64,000 nucleotides of DNA from Noviherbaspirillum autotrophicum (GCF_000818395.1 NZ_JWJG01000028.1:4319918-4383917), one strand, 5' to 3'. Shown: positions 36,238-49,834, counted from the stretch's first letter. Notes: a model not told the origin generated them from the letters alone. A program made the numbers and translations.

Positions 36238-37620
36238 TTACTTTCCAATACAGAAGCGGCTGAAGATCACGCCGAGCAAATCATCCGATGTAAATTCACC
36301 GGTGATGCTGTTCAAGCGCTCCTGCGCCAGCCGCAATTCTTCCGCCAGCAGGTCGAGCGCGGCGTCATTGATCTGGCTATCTTTGGCGGCATGCAGCGCG
36401 GCCATCTCCAGATGATCGCGCGCCGCCTTTAACGCCAGCAAGTGTCGCTCGCGCGCCAGGAAGCGCGATTCTCCAGTCTGCTGCCATCCCGCCACCCGCA
36501 GCAGTTCGGCGCGCAGCAGGTCGATGCCGATGCGCTCCGACGCCGACAGGTAGATGTGCGTCGCATCCGGCATGCGATCGATCGCCGGCTTGTGTCCCGA
36601 CACGTCGATCTTGTTCCAGACACGCAGCACCGGCACGTCGTGCGGCAGACGTGCCAGGATGTCTTCGTCGCCGCGCGTCGGGCCGCGGGTAGCGTCGAGC
36701 AAATGCACGATCACATCCGCCTTGCGCACTTCGCCCCAGGTGCGTTCGATGCCGATGCGCTCGACTTCGTCGCCGGCGTCGCGGATGCCCGCCGTGTCGA
36801 TGATGTTCAGCGGCACGCCTTCCATCTGGATCGTTTCCGTCACCTTGTCGCGCGTGGTGCCGGCAATCGGCGTAACGATGGCCACGTCAGCGCCGGCCAG
36901 CGCATTCAACAGCGAGGACTTGCCCACGTTCGGCTGGCCTGCCAGCACTACGTTCAAGCCGTCGCGCAGCAGTGCGCCCTGCGCGGCTTCCGCAAAGATT
37001 TGGTCGAGGCTGGCGCGGATGCGTTCGAGCTGGCCGCGCGCATCGGACTTTTCGAGGAAATCGATTTCCTCTTCCGGAAAATCGAGTGTGGCTTCAACCA
37101 GCATGCGCAAGTGGACCACCTTGTCGACCAGGTCGTGGATGGTTTTCGAGAACACGCCCGACAGCGATTGCGAGGCCGACTTGGCCGCTGCCTCGGTCGA
37201 TGCCTCGATCAGATCGGCGACCGCTTCGGCCTGCGCCAAGTCCAGCTTGTCGTTGATGAAGGCGCGGTGTGTGAATTCACCCGGCTGCGCCATGCGCAAA
37301 CCGATATCCTTGCCGGCCGCCAGGCAGCGCTGCAGCAGCATCTGCATAACGATCGGCCCGCCGTGGCCCTGCAGCTCCAGCACGTCCTCTCCGGTGTAGG
37401 AATGCGGCGCCTTGAAGTAGAGCGCGATGCCCTGGTCGATGGCGCTGCCGTCTTCATTCAGGAACGGCAGGTAGGTCGCATAGCGCGGTTTCAGTTGCGT
37501 ACTGCCGCATACGGCCTGCATCACGCAGCTCAAGTCTTTGCCGGATACGCGCACGACGCCGATGCCGCCGCGCCCTGGTGCGGTCGCGATGGCCGCGATG
37601 GGGGAAGAGTCGTAATTCAT
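36238..37620 (-). CDS. mnmE: tRNA modification GTPase MnmE
   Basis: With MnmG it installs the 5-carboxymethylaminomethyl group on wobble U34 of several tRNAs, using GTP and methylene-THF. The 460-residue protein has the N-terminal folate-binding domain ([20 protein letters not shown]), then a GTPase inserted in a helical domain: [10 protein letters not shown] (G1), DTAGIRD (G3), NKID (G4), and ends in CIGK, the invariant C-terminal motif whose Cys is characteristic. The ATG at 37620 gives the conserved N-terminus. It lies left of yidC, separated by a terminator. Order matches the usual rpmH-yidC-mnmE block. Confidence 0.97.
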   Translation of the reverse strand: MNYDSSPIAAIATAPGRGGIGVVRVSGKDLSCVMQAVCGSTQLKPRYATYLPFLNEDGSAIDQGIALYFKAPHSYTGEDVLELQGHGGPIVMQMLLQRCLAAGKDIGLRMAQPGEFTHRAFINDKLDLAQAEAVADLIEASTEAAAKSASQSLSGVFSKTIHDLVDKVVHLRMLVEATLDFPEEEIDFLEKSDARGQLERIRASLDQIFAEAAQGALLRDGLNVVLAGQPNVGKSSLLNALAGADVAIVTPIAGTTRDKVTETIQMEGVPLNIIDTAGIRDAGDEVERIGIERTWGEVRKADVIVHLLDATRGPTRGDEDILARLPHDVPVLRVWNKIDVSGHKPAIDRMPDATHIYLSASERIGIDLLRAELLRVAGWQQTGESRFLARERHLLALKAARDHLEMAALHAAKDSQINDAALDLLAEELRLAQERLNSITGEFTSDDLLGVIFSRFCIGK

Positions 37621-37710
37621 GTAAATGATTGTAATGTCCGCATGGGACAAATGCTGTTGCTGTACGTCAACAATATGCAAGAGCCGGAGCGGAATGGCTT
37701 TTTAACCACA

Positions 37711-37745
37711 GTAAAGTAAAAAGCCCGCGCAAGGCGCGGGCTTGT
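37711..37745 (-). terminator. Terminator of the rpmH-yidC operon
   Basis: GCCCGCGC (37723-37730) and GCGCGGGC (37734-37741) pair perfectly around a three-base loop, with a T-run on the minus strand. It follows the yidC stop and precedes mnmE, so mnmE probably has its own promoter. Confidence 0.88.
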
Positions 37746-37762
37746 CATGAACGCGGCGGGCG

Positions 37763-39412
37763 TTACGCGGTCTTGCCGCCTTCGATCTTCTTCGTGATCA
37801 CCCACTGCTGCGCAATCGACAGCACGTTGTTCACGACCCAGTACAGCACCAGGCCGGCCGGGAAGAAGAAGAACATCACCGAGAACACGATCGGCATGAA
37901 CATCATCACCTTGGCTTGCACCGGGTCCGGCGGCGTCGGGTTGAGCTTGGTCTGGATGAACATCGACACAGCCATCACGACCGGCAGGATGTAGAACGGA
38001 TCGGGCGCGGCCAGGTCGTGGATCCAGCCCAGCCAAGGCGCGTTGCGCATCTCGACCGAGGCCAAGAGCACCCAGTACAGCGCGATGAATACCGGGATCT
38101 GCACCACGATCGGCAGGCAGCCGCCGAGCGGGTTGATCTTCTCGGTCTTGTACAGCTCCATCATCGCCTGGTTCATCTTTTGCGGATCAGACTTGTAGCG
38201 CTCGCGGATGGACTGCATCTTCGGGGTCACGGTCTTCATCTTCGCCATGCTGCGGTAGCTGGCCGCCGACAGCGGGAAGAACGCGAGCTTGATCAGGACG
38301 GTCAGCGCGATGATGGTCCAGCCCCAGTTGCCGAGCACCTTGTGGATCTGGTTCATCAACCAGAAGATCGGCTTGGCGACGATGGTCAGCCAGCCATAGT
38401 CCTTCACCAGTTCCAGGCCGGGAGCAATTTTTTCCAGCACGGCCGATTCTTCCGGGCCGGAATACAGCACCGTGTCCATGGTCTTGGTCGCGCCCGGTGC
38501 AATCGTGCCCAGCGGCAGGATGGTGCCGACGGCGTACAGGTTGGTGTCGAGCTTCTTCGTGAAGATTTCACGCGGCGCTTTTTCCGGCGGCACGATGGCC
38601 GACACAAAGTAATGCTGCACCAGCGCGATCCAGCCGTTGTCGGCCTTTTTCGCGTGCTCCGCCTTGCCTTCCTCGATCTTCTTGAAATCGATCTTCTGGA
38701 ATTTCTCCCCCTCGGTGTAGACGGCCGGGCCGGTGAAGGTGCTGTAGAAACGCGATTCGCCTTCCGGTTTGTTGCCGTCACGCACCAGTTGCACATACAG
38801 CGACGGATTGATCGGCGCATTCTGCGCGTTGGTCACCGCATGCTTGACGTCGACGATGTACGAGCCGCGCTTGAACACGTAAGTCTTGGTCAGCTTGACG
38901 CCGTCCTGCTCGGATTCCAGCACCAGCTGCAACTCGTTGTTACCGTCCAGCGTGCGCGGCCCGGGTTGGGCGACGAAGGTGGACTTGTGGTTCGGCAAGG
39001 AAATGTCTTGCGCGCCGATCAGCCCGCTTTGCGCGAGATAGACATGGTTTTGCGCAGCATCGAACAGCACGACATTCTTGTTTGGATCGATGGTGTCCTT
39101 ATGCTTGAGCAGCTCCAGGTACTTCAGCTCGCCACCCAACGTATCGATCTGCGCCTTAATGACGTCGGTCGTGATGGTGATGGTTTCGCCCTTGAGCGGG
39201 GCTGCCGCGCCCGGCACGGTAGCTGGTGTCGCTGTCGTCGCGCTGGCCTGCGGTACGTCCGACTTGGGAGTGCTGCTTGCAGCGGGCTGGGTTTGCGGGG
39301 TCGGCGTCGGGAAGAACATCGACTGCTTGCCGTTATAGCGCATCCAGTTGTCCCACAACAGTAGCAGGGACAACGAGAATACAACCCACAGAACGGTACG
39401 TTTGATATCCAT
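37763..39412 (-). CDS. yidC: Membrane protein insertase YidC
   Basis: Inserts and folds inner-membrane proteins, alone or with SecYEG. The 549 residues show the N-terminal anchor [20 protein letters not shown], a Pro/Thr-rich linker, the periplasmic beta domain (about 70-345), and the conserved five-helix core beginning [17 protein letters not shown]. The core includes the hydrophilic-groove Arg and [11 protein letters not shown], with the C1 loop [24 protein letters not shown], and ends in a basic tail. It lies 30 bases downstream of yidD in the rpmH operon, the standard position. Confidence 0.97.
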   Translation of the reverse strand: MDIKRTVLWVVFSLSLLLLWDNWMRYNGKQSMFFPTPTPQTQPAASSTPKSDVPQASATTATPATVPGAAAPLKGETITITTDVIKAQIDTLGGELKYLELLKHKDTIDPNKNVVLFDAAQNHVYLAQSGLIGAQDISLPNHKSTFVAQPGPRTLDGNNELQLVLESEQDGVKLTKTYVFKRGSYIVDVKHAVTNAQNAPINPSLYVQLVRDGNKPEGESRFYSTFTGPAVYTEGEKFQKIDFKKIEEGKAEHAKKADNGWIALVQHYFVSAIVPPEKAPREIFTKKLDTNLYAVGTILPLGTIAPGATKTMDTVLYSGPEESAVLEKIAPGLELVKDYGWLTIVAKPIFWLMNQIHKVLGNWGWTIIALTVLIKLAFFPLSAASYRSMAKMKTVTPKMQSIRERYKSDPQKMNQAMMELYKTEKINPLGGCLPIVVQIPVFIALYWVLLASVEMRNAPWLGWIHDLAAPDPFYILPVVMAVSMFIQTKLNPTPPDPVQAKVMMFMPIVFSVMFFFFPAGLVLYWVVNNVLSIAQQWVITKKIEGGKTA

Positions 39413-39442
39413 AAGTGTATATATGAGAAAGTAGTCTGGAAT

Positions 39443-39697
39443 TCAGCGGTGGCGGCAGGCTGGCGCAGCCGGCTTGCCGGATGGGTTCTGCGGAACCGGA
39501 TCCAGTCCGCCCGGGTGCCACGGATGGCATTTGCACAAGCGCTTCGCCGCCAGCAATCCGCCCGCAGCTACGCCATGGTCGCGGATCGCTTGTGCGGCGT
39601 AGTCCGAGCAACTCGGATAAAAACGGCAATTCTGGCCGAGGAAGGGGCTGATGCCCAGCTTGTACGCGCGCAATAGTAACAGCAAAAGTGTTTTCAT
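39443..39697 (-). CDS. yidD: Membrane protein insertion efficiency factor YidD
   Basis: A small 84-residue protein assisting YidC at the inner membrane. [20 protein letters not shown] provides an amphipathic N-terminal helix, and the family cysteines are seen in [11 protein letters not shown] and [18 protein letters not shown]. The ATG overlaps the rnpA stop by four bases (ATGA), so translation is coupled. Confidence 0.95.
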   Translation of the reverse strand: MKTLLLLLLRAYKLGISPFLGQNCRFYPSCSDYAAQAIRDHGVAAGGLLAAKRLCKCHPWHPGGLDPVPQNPSGKPAAPACRHR

Positions 39698-40068
39698 TGC
39701 CGCTCTTCCCGGATAGCTTGCGAGCGCAGCAATTGCGCCAGCTCGCTGCGCAGTTCTGTCTTGAGCCGGGCAGTAGTGGCCGGCCCAGCCTTCGAATTCA
39801 CTGGCTTGGACAGCCGCACGATGCAATCGATCGCCGGCAGGGCCGATTGGCGGAACAATTCGCGCGTGACGCGCTTGATCGTGTTGCGCGTGACTGCGCG
39901 CGGCGCGAAGCGCTTGGCGGCAATGACGCCAAGGCGCGCACGATCCAACTGGTTGCGGCGGGCATACAGCACGAAATGTGCGCTGCGTTGCACGGGCCGT
40001 AAACGAAAAACGGATGAAAAATCATCCGTTTTAACGATACGCCGGTCGCGTGAATACGCTTCGCTCAC
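39694..40068 (-). CDS. rnpA: Ribonuclease P protein component
   Basis: The protein subunit of RNase P, binding the 5' leader of pre-tRNA. The 124 residues have the family signature [22 protein letters not shown], the RNR-type motif, followed by basic residues. It is separated from rpmH by 30 bases and overlaps yidD. The start [18 protein letters not shown] fits the usual N-terminus, with the phenylalanine-rich cleft FSSVFRLR. Confidence 0.95.
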   Translation of the reverse strand: MSEAYSRDRRIVKTDDFSSVFRLRPVQRSAHFVLYARRNQLDRARLGVIAAKRFAPRAVTRNTIKRVTRELFRQSALPAIDCIVRLSKPVNSKAGPATTARLKTELRSELAQLLRSQAIREERQ

Positions 40069-40098
40069 GCCAGCAGCTTTTGCGGGGCAGTGCTTGGC

Positions 40099-40233
40099 TT
40101 AGACAGCCAGGCGCTTGCGGCCCTTGGCGCGACGTGCATTGAGCACAGCGCGGCCACCGCGGGTTGCCATACGCACGCGGAAACCGTGGGTGCGCTTGCG
40201 GCGGACGACGGAAGGTTGGTAAGTACGTTTCAT
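40099..40233 (-). CDS. rpmH: Large ribosomal subunit protein bL34
   Basis: A 44-residue basic ribosomal protein; the frame reads [20 protein letters not shown] to KRLAV, the invariant L34 sequence. It is the first gene of the rpmH-rnpA-yidD-yidC operon and sits directly left of the origin. A sigma-70 promoter is seen 95-125 bases upstream. Confidence 0.97.
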   Translation of the reverse strand: MKRTYQPSVVRRKRTHGFRVRMATRGGRAVLNARRAKGRKRLAV

Positions 40234-40722
40234 TATTGGTCTCGCTAATCAGCAAAAATGGGTTGGATCATCACGTCAGCCCATTCTTGTTTTGCGCGCG
40301 CAAAACGCAACAGGCAGTGAACCCGCAATTAGACACCGATTTCCGCTTGTCTGTCAATTACTTAGATTCGATTGACGGGTTGTGGACACAAGGCTGCGCA
40401 TGGCCGCCGGCGCAAGGGATAAAACCATTGTCTAGGCAATAAGCTGCTTCTCAGCAGCGGTTCCTTACGCCCAAATTATCCACATTGGCAAGCATTTTTT
40501 GTGTGAGGAAAATGACGAGCCCTGTGGATAACTTGCCCTGCCGGAGTTAGAATACCGCTCCCGTGTGAACACTCCCTGGTGCCGGCGTCTCCGTTTGGTA
40601 CTCCCGCGTACAGACCGTCAAGTTCTCTTGTTCGTGTGTATGGCGGATTGTCTGTGCAACGGGTTTGCGCGCGCCAAGACCGCGTGTTCCGTTTCCACGC
40701 ACACTATCATTAGAAGAAATTC
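40234..40722. other. Chromosomal replication origin region (oriC)
   Basis: The gap between rpmH and dnaA carries perfect DnaA boxes TTATCCACA (40476-40484) and TGTGGATAA (40523-40531) and a weaker TGTGGACAC (40381-40389). AT-rich stretches (AATTATCC, GCATTTTTTG near 40490) could be the unwinding element. Diverging gene orientation (rpmH left, dnaA right) confirms a bidirectional origin as in other betaproteobacteria. An additional box lies in the dnaA-dnaN gap. Confidence 0.85.
40328..40357 (-). promoter_or_regulatory. Sigma-70 promoter of the rpmH operon
   Basis: On the minus strand TTGACA (40357-40352), an 18-base spacer and TCTAAT (40333-40328), a near-consensus pair. It lies 95 bases before the rpmH start and fits the expected leftward operon promoter. 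Confidence 0.75.
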
Positions 40723-42105
40723 ATGGAAAATTTTTGGCAGAGTTGCTCCGCAAGATTGGAGCAGGAACTGACGCCTCAGCAATTTAGTGCATGGATTAAA
40801 CCGCTGGTCCCGCTCGATTATGAAGATGGGCGGCTACGCATCGCCGCGCCGAACCGGTTCAAGCTCGATTGGGTGAAGACTCAGTTCGCCAGCCGCATTA
40901 CCACTTTGGCGGCGGAACACTGGCAAATGCCGATCGATGTGCAATTCGTGCTCGATCCTCGCTCCGGCATCAAAAAGCCGGCGCCGATGCCAGCGTCGGC
41001 TGCCAATCATAGCGGTCCCATTGTCGACATGCCGGAAGTACATGACCGTGTCGATATTGCAATGGAAGTAACGACGCGCCGCGACCAGAGCAAGATTAAC
41101 GAAGCCTTGACCTTCGAGAGCTTCGTGACCGGTAAGGCCAACCAGTTGGCGCGCGCCGCAGCGATTCAGGTGGCCAACAACCCCGGCATTTCCTATAACC
41201 CGCTGTTCCTGTACGGTGGCGTGGGGCTGGGTAAAACCCACTTGATTCATGCCATCGGTAACCAGCTGCTGGCTGAAAAGCCAAACGTCAGGATTCGTTA
41301 CATTCATGCAGAACAGTATGTTCGCGACGTAGTGACTGCTTACCAACGCAAGGGTTTTGACGACTTCAAGCGCTATTACCACTCGCTGGACATGCTGCTG
41401 ATTGACGATATTCAATTCTTTGCAGGCAAGAGCCGTACGCAGGAAGAGTTCTTCTATGCGTTCGAGGCGTTAATTGCTGCTAAGAAACAAATTATCATCA
41501 CTAGCGATACTTATCCGAAAGAAATCAGCGGCATGGATGACCGCCTGATTTCCCGTTTCGACTCAGGCTTAACGGTCGCGGTCGAGCCGCCGGAGCTGGA
41601 AATGCGCGTCGCGATTCTGCTGAAAAAAGCGGCATCCGAAGGCGTCGTGTTTTCCGATGATGTGGCATTTTTCGTTGCCAAGCATTTACGTTCGAACGTG
41701 CGCGAACTGGAAGGTGCGCTGCGCAAGATCCTCGCGTACTCGCGTTTCCACGGCAAGGATATTACGATCGATGTTGTCAAGGAGGCATTGAAAGATTTAC
41801 TTTCAGTCCAAAATAGACAGATATCAGTCGAGAATATCCAGAAGACAGTCGCCGACTTTTTTAATATCAAAGTCGCTGACATGTACTCCAAGAAGCGGCC
41901 AGCCAATATTGCCCGGCCACGTCAGATCGCGATGTACCTTGCCAAGGAATTAACGCAAAAGAGCTTGCCGGAAATCGGCGAATTGTTCGGTGGCCGCGAC
42001 CATACGACCGTGCTGCACGCGGTGCGCAAGATTGCCGCCGACCGCTCCAAGAATCCGGAAGTCAACCATGAATTGCACGTACTGGAACAAACATTGAAGG
42101 GATGA
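40723..42105 (+). CDS. dnaA: Chromosomal replication initiator protein DnaA
   Basis: The 460-residue AAA+ initiator opens oriC. Domain I starts [20 protein letters not shown]. The P-loop [10 protein letters not shown] (about 167) and Walker [11 protein letters not shown] define domain III, with sensor regions following. Domain IV ends in the DNA-binding signature [15 protein letters not shown]. All motifs are intact. It is first in the dnaA-dnaN-gyrB series to the right of the origin, and DnaA boxes on both sides of it suggest autoregulation. Confidence 0.98.
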   Translation: MENFWQSCSARLEQELTPQQFSAWIKPLVPLDYEDGRLRIAAPNRFKLDWVKTQFASRITTLAAEHWQMPIDVQFVLDPRSGIKKPAPMPASAANHSGPIVDMPEVHDRVDIAMEVTTRRDQSKINEALTFESFVTGKANQLARAAAIQVANNPGISYNPLFLYGGVGLGKTHLIHAIGNQLLAEKPNVRIRYIHAEQYVRDVVTAYQRKGFDDFKRYYHSLDMLLIDDIQFFAGKSRTQEEFFYAFEALIAAKKQIIITSDTYPKEISGMDDRLISRFDSGLTVAVEPPELEMRVAILLKKAASEGVVFSDDVAFFVAKHLRSNVRELEGALRKILAYSRFHGKDITIDVVKEALKDLLSVQNRQISVENIQKTVADFFNIKVADMYSKKRPANIARPRQIAMYLAKELTQKSLPEIGELFGGRDHTTVLHAVRKIAADRSKNPEVNHELHVLEQTLKG

Positions 42106-42421
42106 GACGCTGCCTATTGGCTTGTGGATAACTAAGTAAGGACCTGTGCTTAATTTTTGAGCAGTGGCTGGCCGGCGATCCGAAAGCATGGAATGCACCG
42201 GTATTTTGGAGTATTTCAGCTATGTTGCCATAGGGAAATAAACGGATCCTGCCCTGCTTGAAGTGAGGGCAAAACCCACACTTAGTTGTCTTGGAAAGGG
42301 GCCTTTTCTGTCAAAATAGAGGCTTGGGTAAACCGGTGGATGTCTGCCTTTTTTAGACATGCCTTTTTCCGGCTATCCCGCATCCAGGCATTGTCTCAAC
42401 TATTACTACAAGGACAAAAGC
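42106..42421. promoter_or_regulatory. dnaA-dnaN gap with a DnaA box
   Basis: These 316 bases hold a perfect DnaA box TGTGGATAA (42123-42131) just after the dnaA stop and the likely dnaN promoter; nothing else is seen. The box may add to origin function or dnaN control. Confidence 0.6.
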
Positions 42422-43528
42422 ATGCAATTGGTTAAAACCCAACGAGACACGCTACTCCGGCCTTTGCAGATCGTGAGCGGTATTGTCGAGCGTCGGCACA
42501 CGCTGCCGATTCTGGCCAATATCCTCATTCGCAAGGACGGCGAAAAAGTGTCTTTCCTGTCCACCGATATCGAAGTGCAGATCACCACGCACGCCGATGT
42601 CGGCAGCGGCCCTGAAATCGCCGCGACTACCGTGGCTGCACGCAAGCTGCTCGATATCCTGCGTGCGCTGCCCGACTCCGGCGATGTGTCGCTGACGCTG
42701 GCCAACAAGCGCATGACGGTCCAGTCCGGCAAGTCGCGCTTTGCGCTGCAAACGCTGGCTGCCGAAGAATTCCCGACGGTGGCGCAAGCCGAGCAGTTCA
42801 ACGCCAAAGTCACGCTGCCACAAAAGACGCTGAAGCACCTGTTCAACATGGTGCACTTCTCGATGGCGCAGCAGGATATCCGTTATTACCTGAACGGCAT
42901 GCTGCTGGTGGTCGACGGCAAGAATGTGATTGCGGTCGCGACCGACGGCCACCGTCTCGCGTTCTGCCAGGTCGAGACGGACCAGGATTTCGCGCGCCAG
43001 GAAGTGATCATTCCGCGCAAGACAATCCTGGAATTGCAGCGCCTGCTGGAAGACCTGGACAACCCGGTCGACCTCGAAATCGCGACCAACCAGGTGAAGC
43101 TGACGTTTGCCGATATCGAACTGATTTCCAAGCTGGTCGAGGGCAAGTTCCCCGACTACACGCGCGTGATCCCGAAGGGGTACAAGAACAACTTCACGAT
43201 CGACCGTCAGACGCTGCTGCATTCGCTGCAGCGCGCGGCGATCATGACCAGCGATAAGTTCAAGGGCGTGCGCTGCATTATCAGCCCGGGCAGCCTGAAG
43301 ATCAGCTCGACCAACGCCGATCAGGAAGAAGCAGTGGAAGAACTCGAAATCGATTACGGTGGCGACAGCATCGATATCGGTTTCAACGTTACCTACCTGC
43401 TCGATGTGCTGAACAACCTCAAGTGCGACAATGTGAACGTCGCGCTGGGCGACGCCAATTCATCGGCGCTGATTACGATACCGGATAACGCCGACTTCAA
43501 GTACGTCGTGATGCCGATGCGTATTTGA
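42422..43528 (+). CDS. dnaN: DNA polymerase III sliding clamp (beta subunit)
   Basis: The ring-shaped processivity clamp, 368 residues, three repeated domains. The start MQLVKTQRDTLLRPLQIVSGI matches DnaN and fixes the ATG at 42422 over an in-frame upstream ATG. Domain junctions are visible at about 120 and 245. The C-terminus DFKYVVMPMRI is the typical DnaN ending. Confidence 0.97.
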   Translation: MQLVKTQRDTLLRPLQIVSGIVERRHTLPILANILIRKDGEKVSFLSTDIEVQITTHADVGSGPEIAATTVAARKLLDILRALPDSGDVSLTLANKRMTVQSGKSRFALQTLAAEEFPTVAQAEQFNAKVTLPQKTLKHLFNMVHFSMAQQDIRYYLNGMLLVVDGKNVIAVATDGHRLAFCQVETDQDFARQEVIIPRKTILELQRLLEDLDNPVDLEIATNQVKLTFADIELISKLVEGKFPDYTRVIPKGYKNNFTIDRQTLLHSLQRAAIMTSDKFKGVRCIISPGSLKISSTNADQEEAVEELEIDYGGDSIDIGFNVTYLLDVLNNLKCDNVNVALGDANSSALITIPDNADFKYVVMPMRI

Positions 43529-43649
43529 TTGACGCATTTGGCCGGTTTATTAACGTAAATCGCAAGGGGGCCGCTGTGGGTGAAGCGCGCCCCTTTGCCG
43601 CATTTTTGGAATCTTAATTTTTCGCTGATCGGCTTTCTTCTCTTGGTAG

Positions 43650-46211
<2,562 letters not shown>

Positions 46212-46325
46212 TTTTGTGTCGGGCGTAGAGCGCCAAAGTAAATGCGCCTGGCGTCACAAATGTACAACTGGTTGGCGCTAGTTAATGCAACTGGGCTAAG
46301 CCGTGTTTAATGGGCTGGAAAAGAG

Positions 46326-46356
46326 AAAGGGCTAATCGTCGATTAGCCCTTTTTTA
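46326..46356 (+). terminator. Terminator of gyrB
   Basis: GGGCTAATC (46329-46337) and GATTAGCCC (46341-46349), loop three, perfect, followed by six T. It ends the dnaN-gyrB transcript. Confidence 0.9.
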
Positions 46357-46582
46357 CTGAAGCCTTTCACCAATGGCTGCTTCTGTTGCAGTATCAGCCG
46401 GTGCCAGAACTGTCCAATATGTCTTCAGCGACCCAAAGCGGCCGCATGCTCTTAAGGGAGAACGTGTCTCTCTCCATGCTGCAATCGGGTGTTCACCACA
46501 AAGTTCTTGACGCTCTGGTATCGAACATAACGTTGTGCTGGAGGATGAATGACATCATCGCATCCAGCCATAACGTGTAACC

Positions 46583-48787
46583 CTAACTGGCTGTCGCCGC
46601 ACCATTGGCCCGCGCCGTATGCAGTTTTTTGTAGCTGTCGATCAGGCGGCTGTGCCGGTCGAGCCCCTCCAGTTTCATACTGGTTGGCGTCAAGCCAAAG
46701 AAGCGCACGCTGCCGTCCACCGAGCCCAGCACCGCGTCCATCCGCGCAATGCCAAACATCCGGCGGAAATTGACCACGTAATCGTCCAGTTCAAGGTCGT
46801 CGTCGAGCAGCACCTCCAGCACCACGTTCAAGGCTTGATAAAACAATCCGCGCTCGACCGTGTTGTCGTTGTATTGCAAGAACGCGCCCACCAGCTCGTG
46901 CGCCTCCTCAAGTTGCTGCAAGGCGAGGTGAATAAGGAGCTTCAACTCGAGAACGGTCAGCTGCCCCCATTCCGTATTCTCGTCAAACTCGATGCCGATC
47001 AACGTGGCGATGTCGGAGTATTCATCGAGCTCGTTGTTATTCAAACGTTCAAGCAGCGCTTCCAGACTGGCGTCGTCCAAGCGATGCAAGTTCAGGATAT
47101 CTTCGCGGAATAACAGCGCCTTGTTGGTGTTATCCCAGATCAGATCCTCGACAGGATAGACTTCCGAATAGCCGGGCACCAGAATCCGGCACGCGACGGC
47201 GCCCAGCTGGTCATGCACCGCGATGTACACCTCTTTGCCCATGTCTTCGAGAATGTCGAGCAAGGTCGCGGCTTCCTCGGAATTGGAATTTTCGCCCTGG
47301 CCAGAGAAATCCCACTCGACGAAATCGAAATTCGCTTTGGCGCTGAAAAAGCGCCACGACACCACCCCGCTGGAATCAATGAAGTGTTCAACAAAGTTGT
47401 TTGGCTCAGTCACCGCGTTGCTTTCAAAGGTGGGCTGAGGCAGATCGTTGAGGCCTTCGAAGCTGCGCCCCTGCAGTAATTCCGTGAGACTGCGTTCCAG
47501 CGCTACCTCGAAGCTTGGGTGCGCGCCGAACGAAGCGAAGACACCGCCAGTGCGCGGGTTCATCAAAGTGACGCACATCACCGGGTAGACGCCACCCAGC
47601 GACGCATCCTTCACCAGCACCGGAAAGCCTTGCTCTTCCAGCCCCTGAATGCCGGCCAGAATGCGCGGGTATTTCGCCAGCACCTCCTGCGGCACGTCCG
47701 GCAGTGCCATTTCGCCTTCCAGGATTTCACGCTTTACCGCGCGTTCAAAGATTTCGGAAAGACATTGCACTTGCGCTTCGGCCAGCGTATTACCGGCACT
47801 CATGCCGTTGCTGGCGTAGAGGTTTTCAATCAGGTTGGACGGGAAATACACCACTTCACCGTCCGACTGCCGCACAAACGGCAGCGAACAGATGCCGCGC
47901 TCCACATTGCCGGAGTTGGTGTCGATCAGGTGCGAGCCCCGCAACTCGCCATCGGGATTGTAAATTTGCAGGCAGTATTCATCGAGAATTCCAGCCGGCA
48001 GCGCATCTTTGCGACCCGGCTTGAACCAGCGCTCGTTCGGATAATGGACAAACGCCGCATTGGCAATGTCTTCGCCCCAAAACGACCCGGCGTAGAAATG
48101 GTTGTTGTTGAGTCGTTCGATATACTCGCCCAAGGCCGACGCCAGCGCGCTTTCCTTGGTCGCGCCCTTGCCATTGGTGAAACACATCGGCGAGTGCGCA
48201 TCGCGGATATGCAGCGACCACACATTGGGAACGATATTGCGCCAGGAAGCGATCTCAATCTTGATGCCCAGGTCTGCCAGAACGCCCGACATATTGGCGA
48301 TGGTTTGCTCCAGTGGCAGATCCTTGCCCAGAATAGTGGTGCTGGCGTCAGGAGCCGGCTTCAAGGTCAGCAAGGCCTGCGCATCGGCATCCAGATTCTC
48401 GACCTCTTCAATCACAAACTCGGGTCCGGTCTGCACTACTTTTTTCACCGTACAACGGTCAATGGAGCGCAAGATACCCTGGCGGTCCTTCTCAGAAATA
48501 TCCGCCGGCAACTCGACCTGGATCTTGAAAATCTGCTGGTAACGGTTTTCCGGATCAACAATATTATTCTGCGACAGGCGGATATTCTCGGTCGGGATGT
48601 TGCGAGTGTTGCAGTACAACTTCACGAAGTAAGCCGCACACAAGGCCGATGAGGCCAGAAAGTAATCGAAGGGACCAGGCGCCGAGCCATCGCCTTTATA
48701 GCGGATAGGCTGGTCGGCTACGACCGTGAAATCATCGAACTTGGCTTCAAGACGAAGCTTGTCGAGAAAATTGACCTTAATTTCCAT
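46583..48787 (-). CDS. OsmC-YcaO fusion protein
   Basis: A 734-residue soluble fusion. Residues 1-140 are OsmC-like: conserved cysteines Cys50 (LASSALC), Cys59 and Cys112 (SIDRC), the redox pair of peroxiredoxin-like OsmC. Residues about 170-560 are YcaO: ASALGEYIERL, QCLSEIFERAVKREI and VALERSLTELLQG, matching the ATP-binding YcaO motifs. The last 170 residues are helical (TPR-like). YcaO proteins activate amide backbones with ATP, and E. coli YcaO aids RimO in ribosomal S12 methylthiolation. No partner gene for a peptide modification is adjacent. The fused OsmC is the unusual part. The start at 48787 follows a purine-rich site. Confidence 0.92.
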   Translation of the reverse strand: MEIKVNFLDKLRLEAKFDDFTVVADQPIRYKGDGSAPGPFDYFLASSALCAAYFVKLYCNTRNIPTENIRLSQNNIVDPENRYQQIFKIQVELPADISEKDRQGILRSIDRCTVKKVVQTGPEFVIEEVENLDADAQALLTLKPAPDASTTILGKDLPLEQTIANMSGVLADLGIKIEIASWRNIVPNVWSLHIRDAHSPMCFTNGKGATKESALASALGEYIERLNNNHFYAGSFWGEDIANAAFVHYPNERWFKPGRKDALPAGILDEYCLQIYNPDGELRGSHLIDTNSGNVERGICSLPFVRQSDGEVVYFPSNLIENLYASNGMSAGNTLAEAQVQCLSEIFERAVKREILEGEMALPDVPQEVLAKYPRILAGIQGLEEQGFPVLVKDASLGGVYPVMCVTLMNPRTGGVFASFGAHPSFEVALERSLTELLQGRSFEGLNDLPQPTFESNAVTEPNNFVEHFIDSSGVVSWRFFSAKANFDFVEWDFSGQGENSNSEEAATLLDILEDMGKEVYIAVHDQLGAVACRILVPGYSEVYPVEDLIWDNTNKALLFREDILNLHRLDDASLEALLERLNNNELDEYSDIATLIGIEFDENTEWGQLTVLELKLLIHLALQQLEEAHELVGAFLQYNDNTVERGLFYQALNVVLEVLLDDDLELDDYVVNFRRMFGIARMDAVLGSVDGSVRFFGLTPTSMKLEGLDRHSRLIDSYKKLHTARANGAATAS

Positions 48788-49093
48788 GGGGGAATTCCAA
48801 AAGCGGTGCGCAAAATGATGTGGCCGTCATTATCCGTCAAGTGGGCGTCCCACAAAGAAAAAGGCGAGCAAGGAGTGGTCGCTTTTTAATGTGGTCGCAT
48901 GTCTTTTGGCCGCACTGAGTCCGATTCATTACCAGGGACGCCGGCGGCTATAGGGAACCTTCCGGCCGGTCACCAAGAGAGGGTGACATGGAACGTCCGA
49001 CCCAAACCGGCCGGCTGCATCTCTAAAAAGCAGACGCTCAACGCCGGGTTGACCAGCACGCTTACGTCTCAGCGTCGAGTAAGAAGTTAATTT
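48788..49093. other. Gap upstream of the OsmC-YcaO gene
   Basis: About 300 bases, presumably with the leftward promoter of the OsmC-YcaO gene. No protein-like frame and no clear repeat was found here. Confidence 0.4.
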
Positions 49094-49834
49094 TCATGGC
49101 ATTTTCTGCAGGTGGCGAAACATCGTCGCCACATTGAACTCATTCCCCTTTTCACGCCTGCGGTACTCGACCATGTCCCCCTTACGAAACGTCGTTCCAG
49201 CAAAATCAAAATTCTTTTCGACGACAAAGAGATCCCATTCCTCAAAGTCATTGGGAGCATCAGTTCTGTCTACTCGTATGCGGCCGTCCCGGATAAACGA
49301 CCATGACTCCCCCTTGGGCTGGGCTTCCAGTTTTCTCATTTTCTCTGAGGTGGGGCAGGCAGCGCTTCCGACAGCTTGATCGATTGCCATTCTGCCGTTT
49401 GCACCATAGACAATTGCCTCGCATCTGATCGGAGGAAGCCCTGCTCGGGATTCCCACAATGGAGATTGGGGCCCATACCGGTATCGTTGAGACGCTACAG
49501 GAAACAGCCACATTCCTTTGATGTCTTCAATTCTTGCCGGCCGCAATTCTGGCCGATCGGGCGAGAAAGGACATGGGAACTTGGTGTAGATCACTTTCGA
49601 AATAGTATCTTGCGAAGCCTTGTCCTTGAGATCGACGCCTTTCAAGCTGTTCATCACCGTAGTGCGGATCGTTGCATGGGACTCATTTTGCGATAAGCAA
49701 AGGAATTTCCCACTTTGCTTCGCAAACAAACTGGCGATCACTTTGTCAACCGCGTCGGCATTACGTTCTTGAGCATATGAAAGCGAAGCTGCCCAAAACA
49801 GCGATATTGCAATAACGAATCTGCAGAGCATCAA
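49094..49834 (-). CDS. Secreted hypothetical protein
   Basis: A 246-residue exported protein. MMLCRFVIAISLFWAASLSYAQ is a signal peptide with an SYAQ cleavage site. The mature part has four cysteines (in KFLCLS, KFPCPFS, IRCEAIV, SAACPTS) that could form two disulfides, and repeated short beta-strand/charged segments. No family is recognised. Codon use is less GC-biased than in core genes, which suggests acquired origin. It stands alone on its strand. Confidence 0.6.
   Translation of the reverse strand: MMLCRFVIAISLFWAASLSYAQERNADAVDKVIASLFAKQSGKFLCLSQNESHATIRTTVMNSLKGVDLKDKASQDTISKVIYTKFPCPFSPDRPELRPARIEDIKGMWLFPVASQRYRYGPQSPLWESRAGLPPIRCEAIVYGANGRMAIDQAVGSAACPTSEKMRKLEAQPKGESWSFIRDGRIRVDRTDAPNDFEEWDLFVVEKNFDFAGTTFRKGDMVEYRRREKGNEFNVATMFRHLQKMP

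Noticed and set aside
40381-40389. Third DnaA box in the origin (TGTGGACAC).
   Set aside because: Two mismatches to the consensus; mentioned as weak only.
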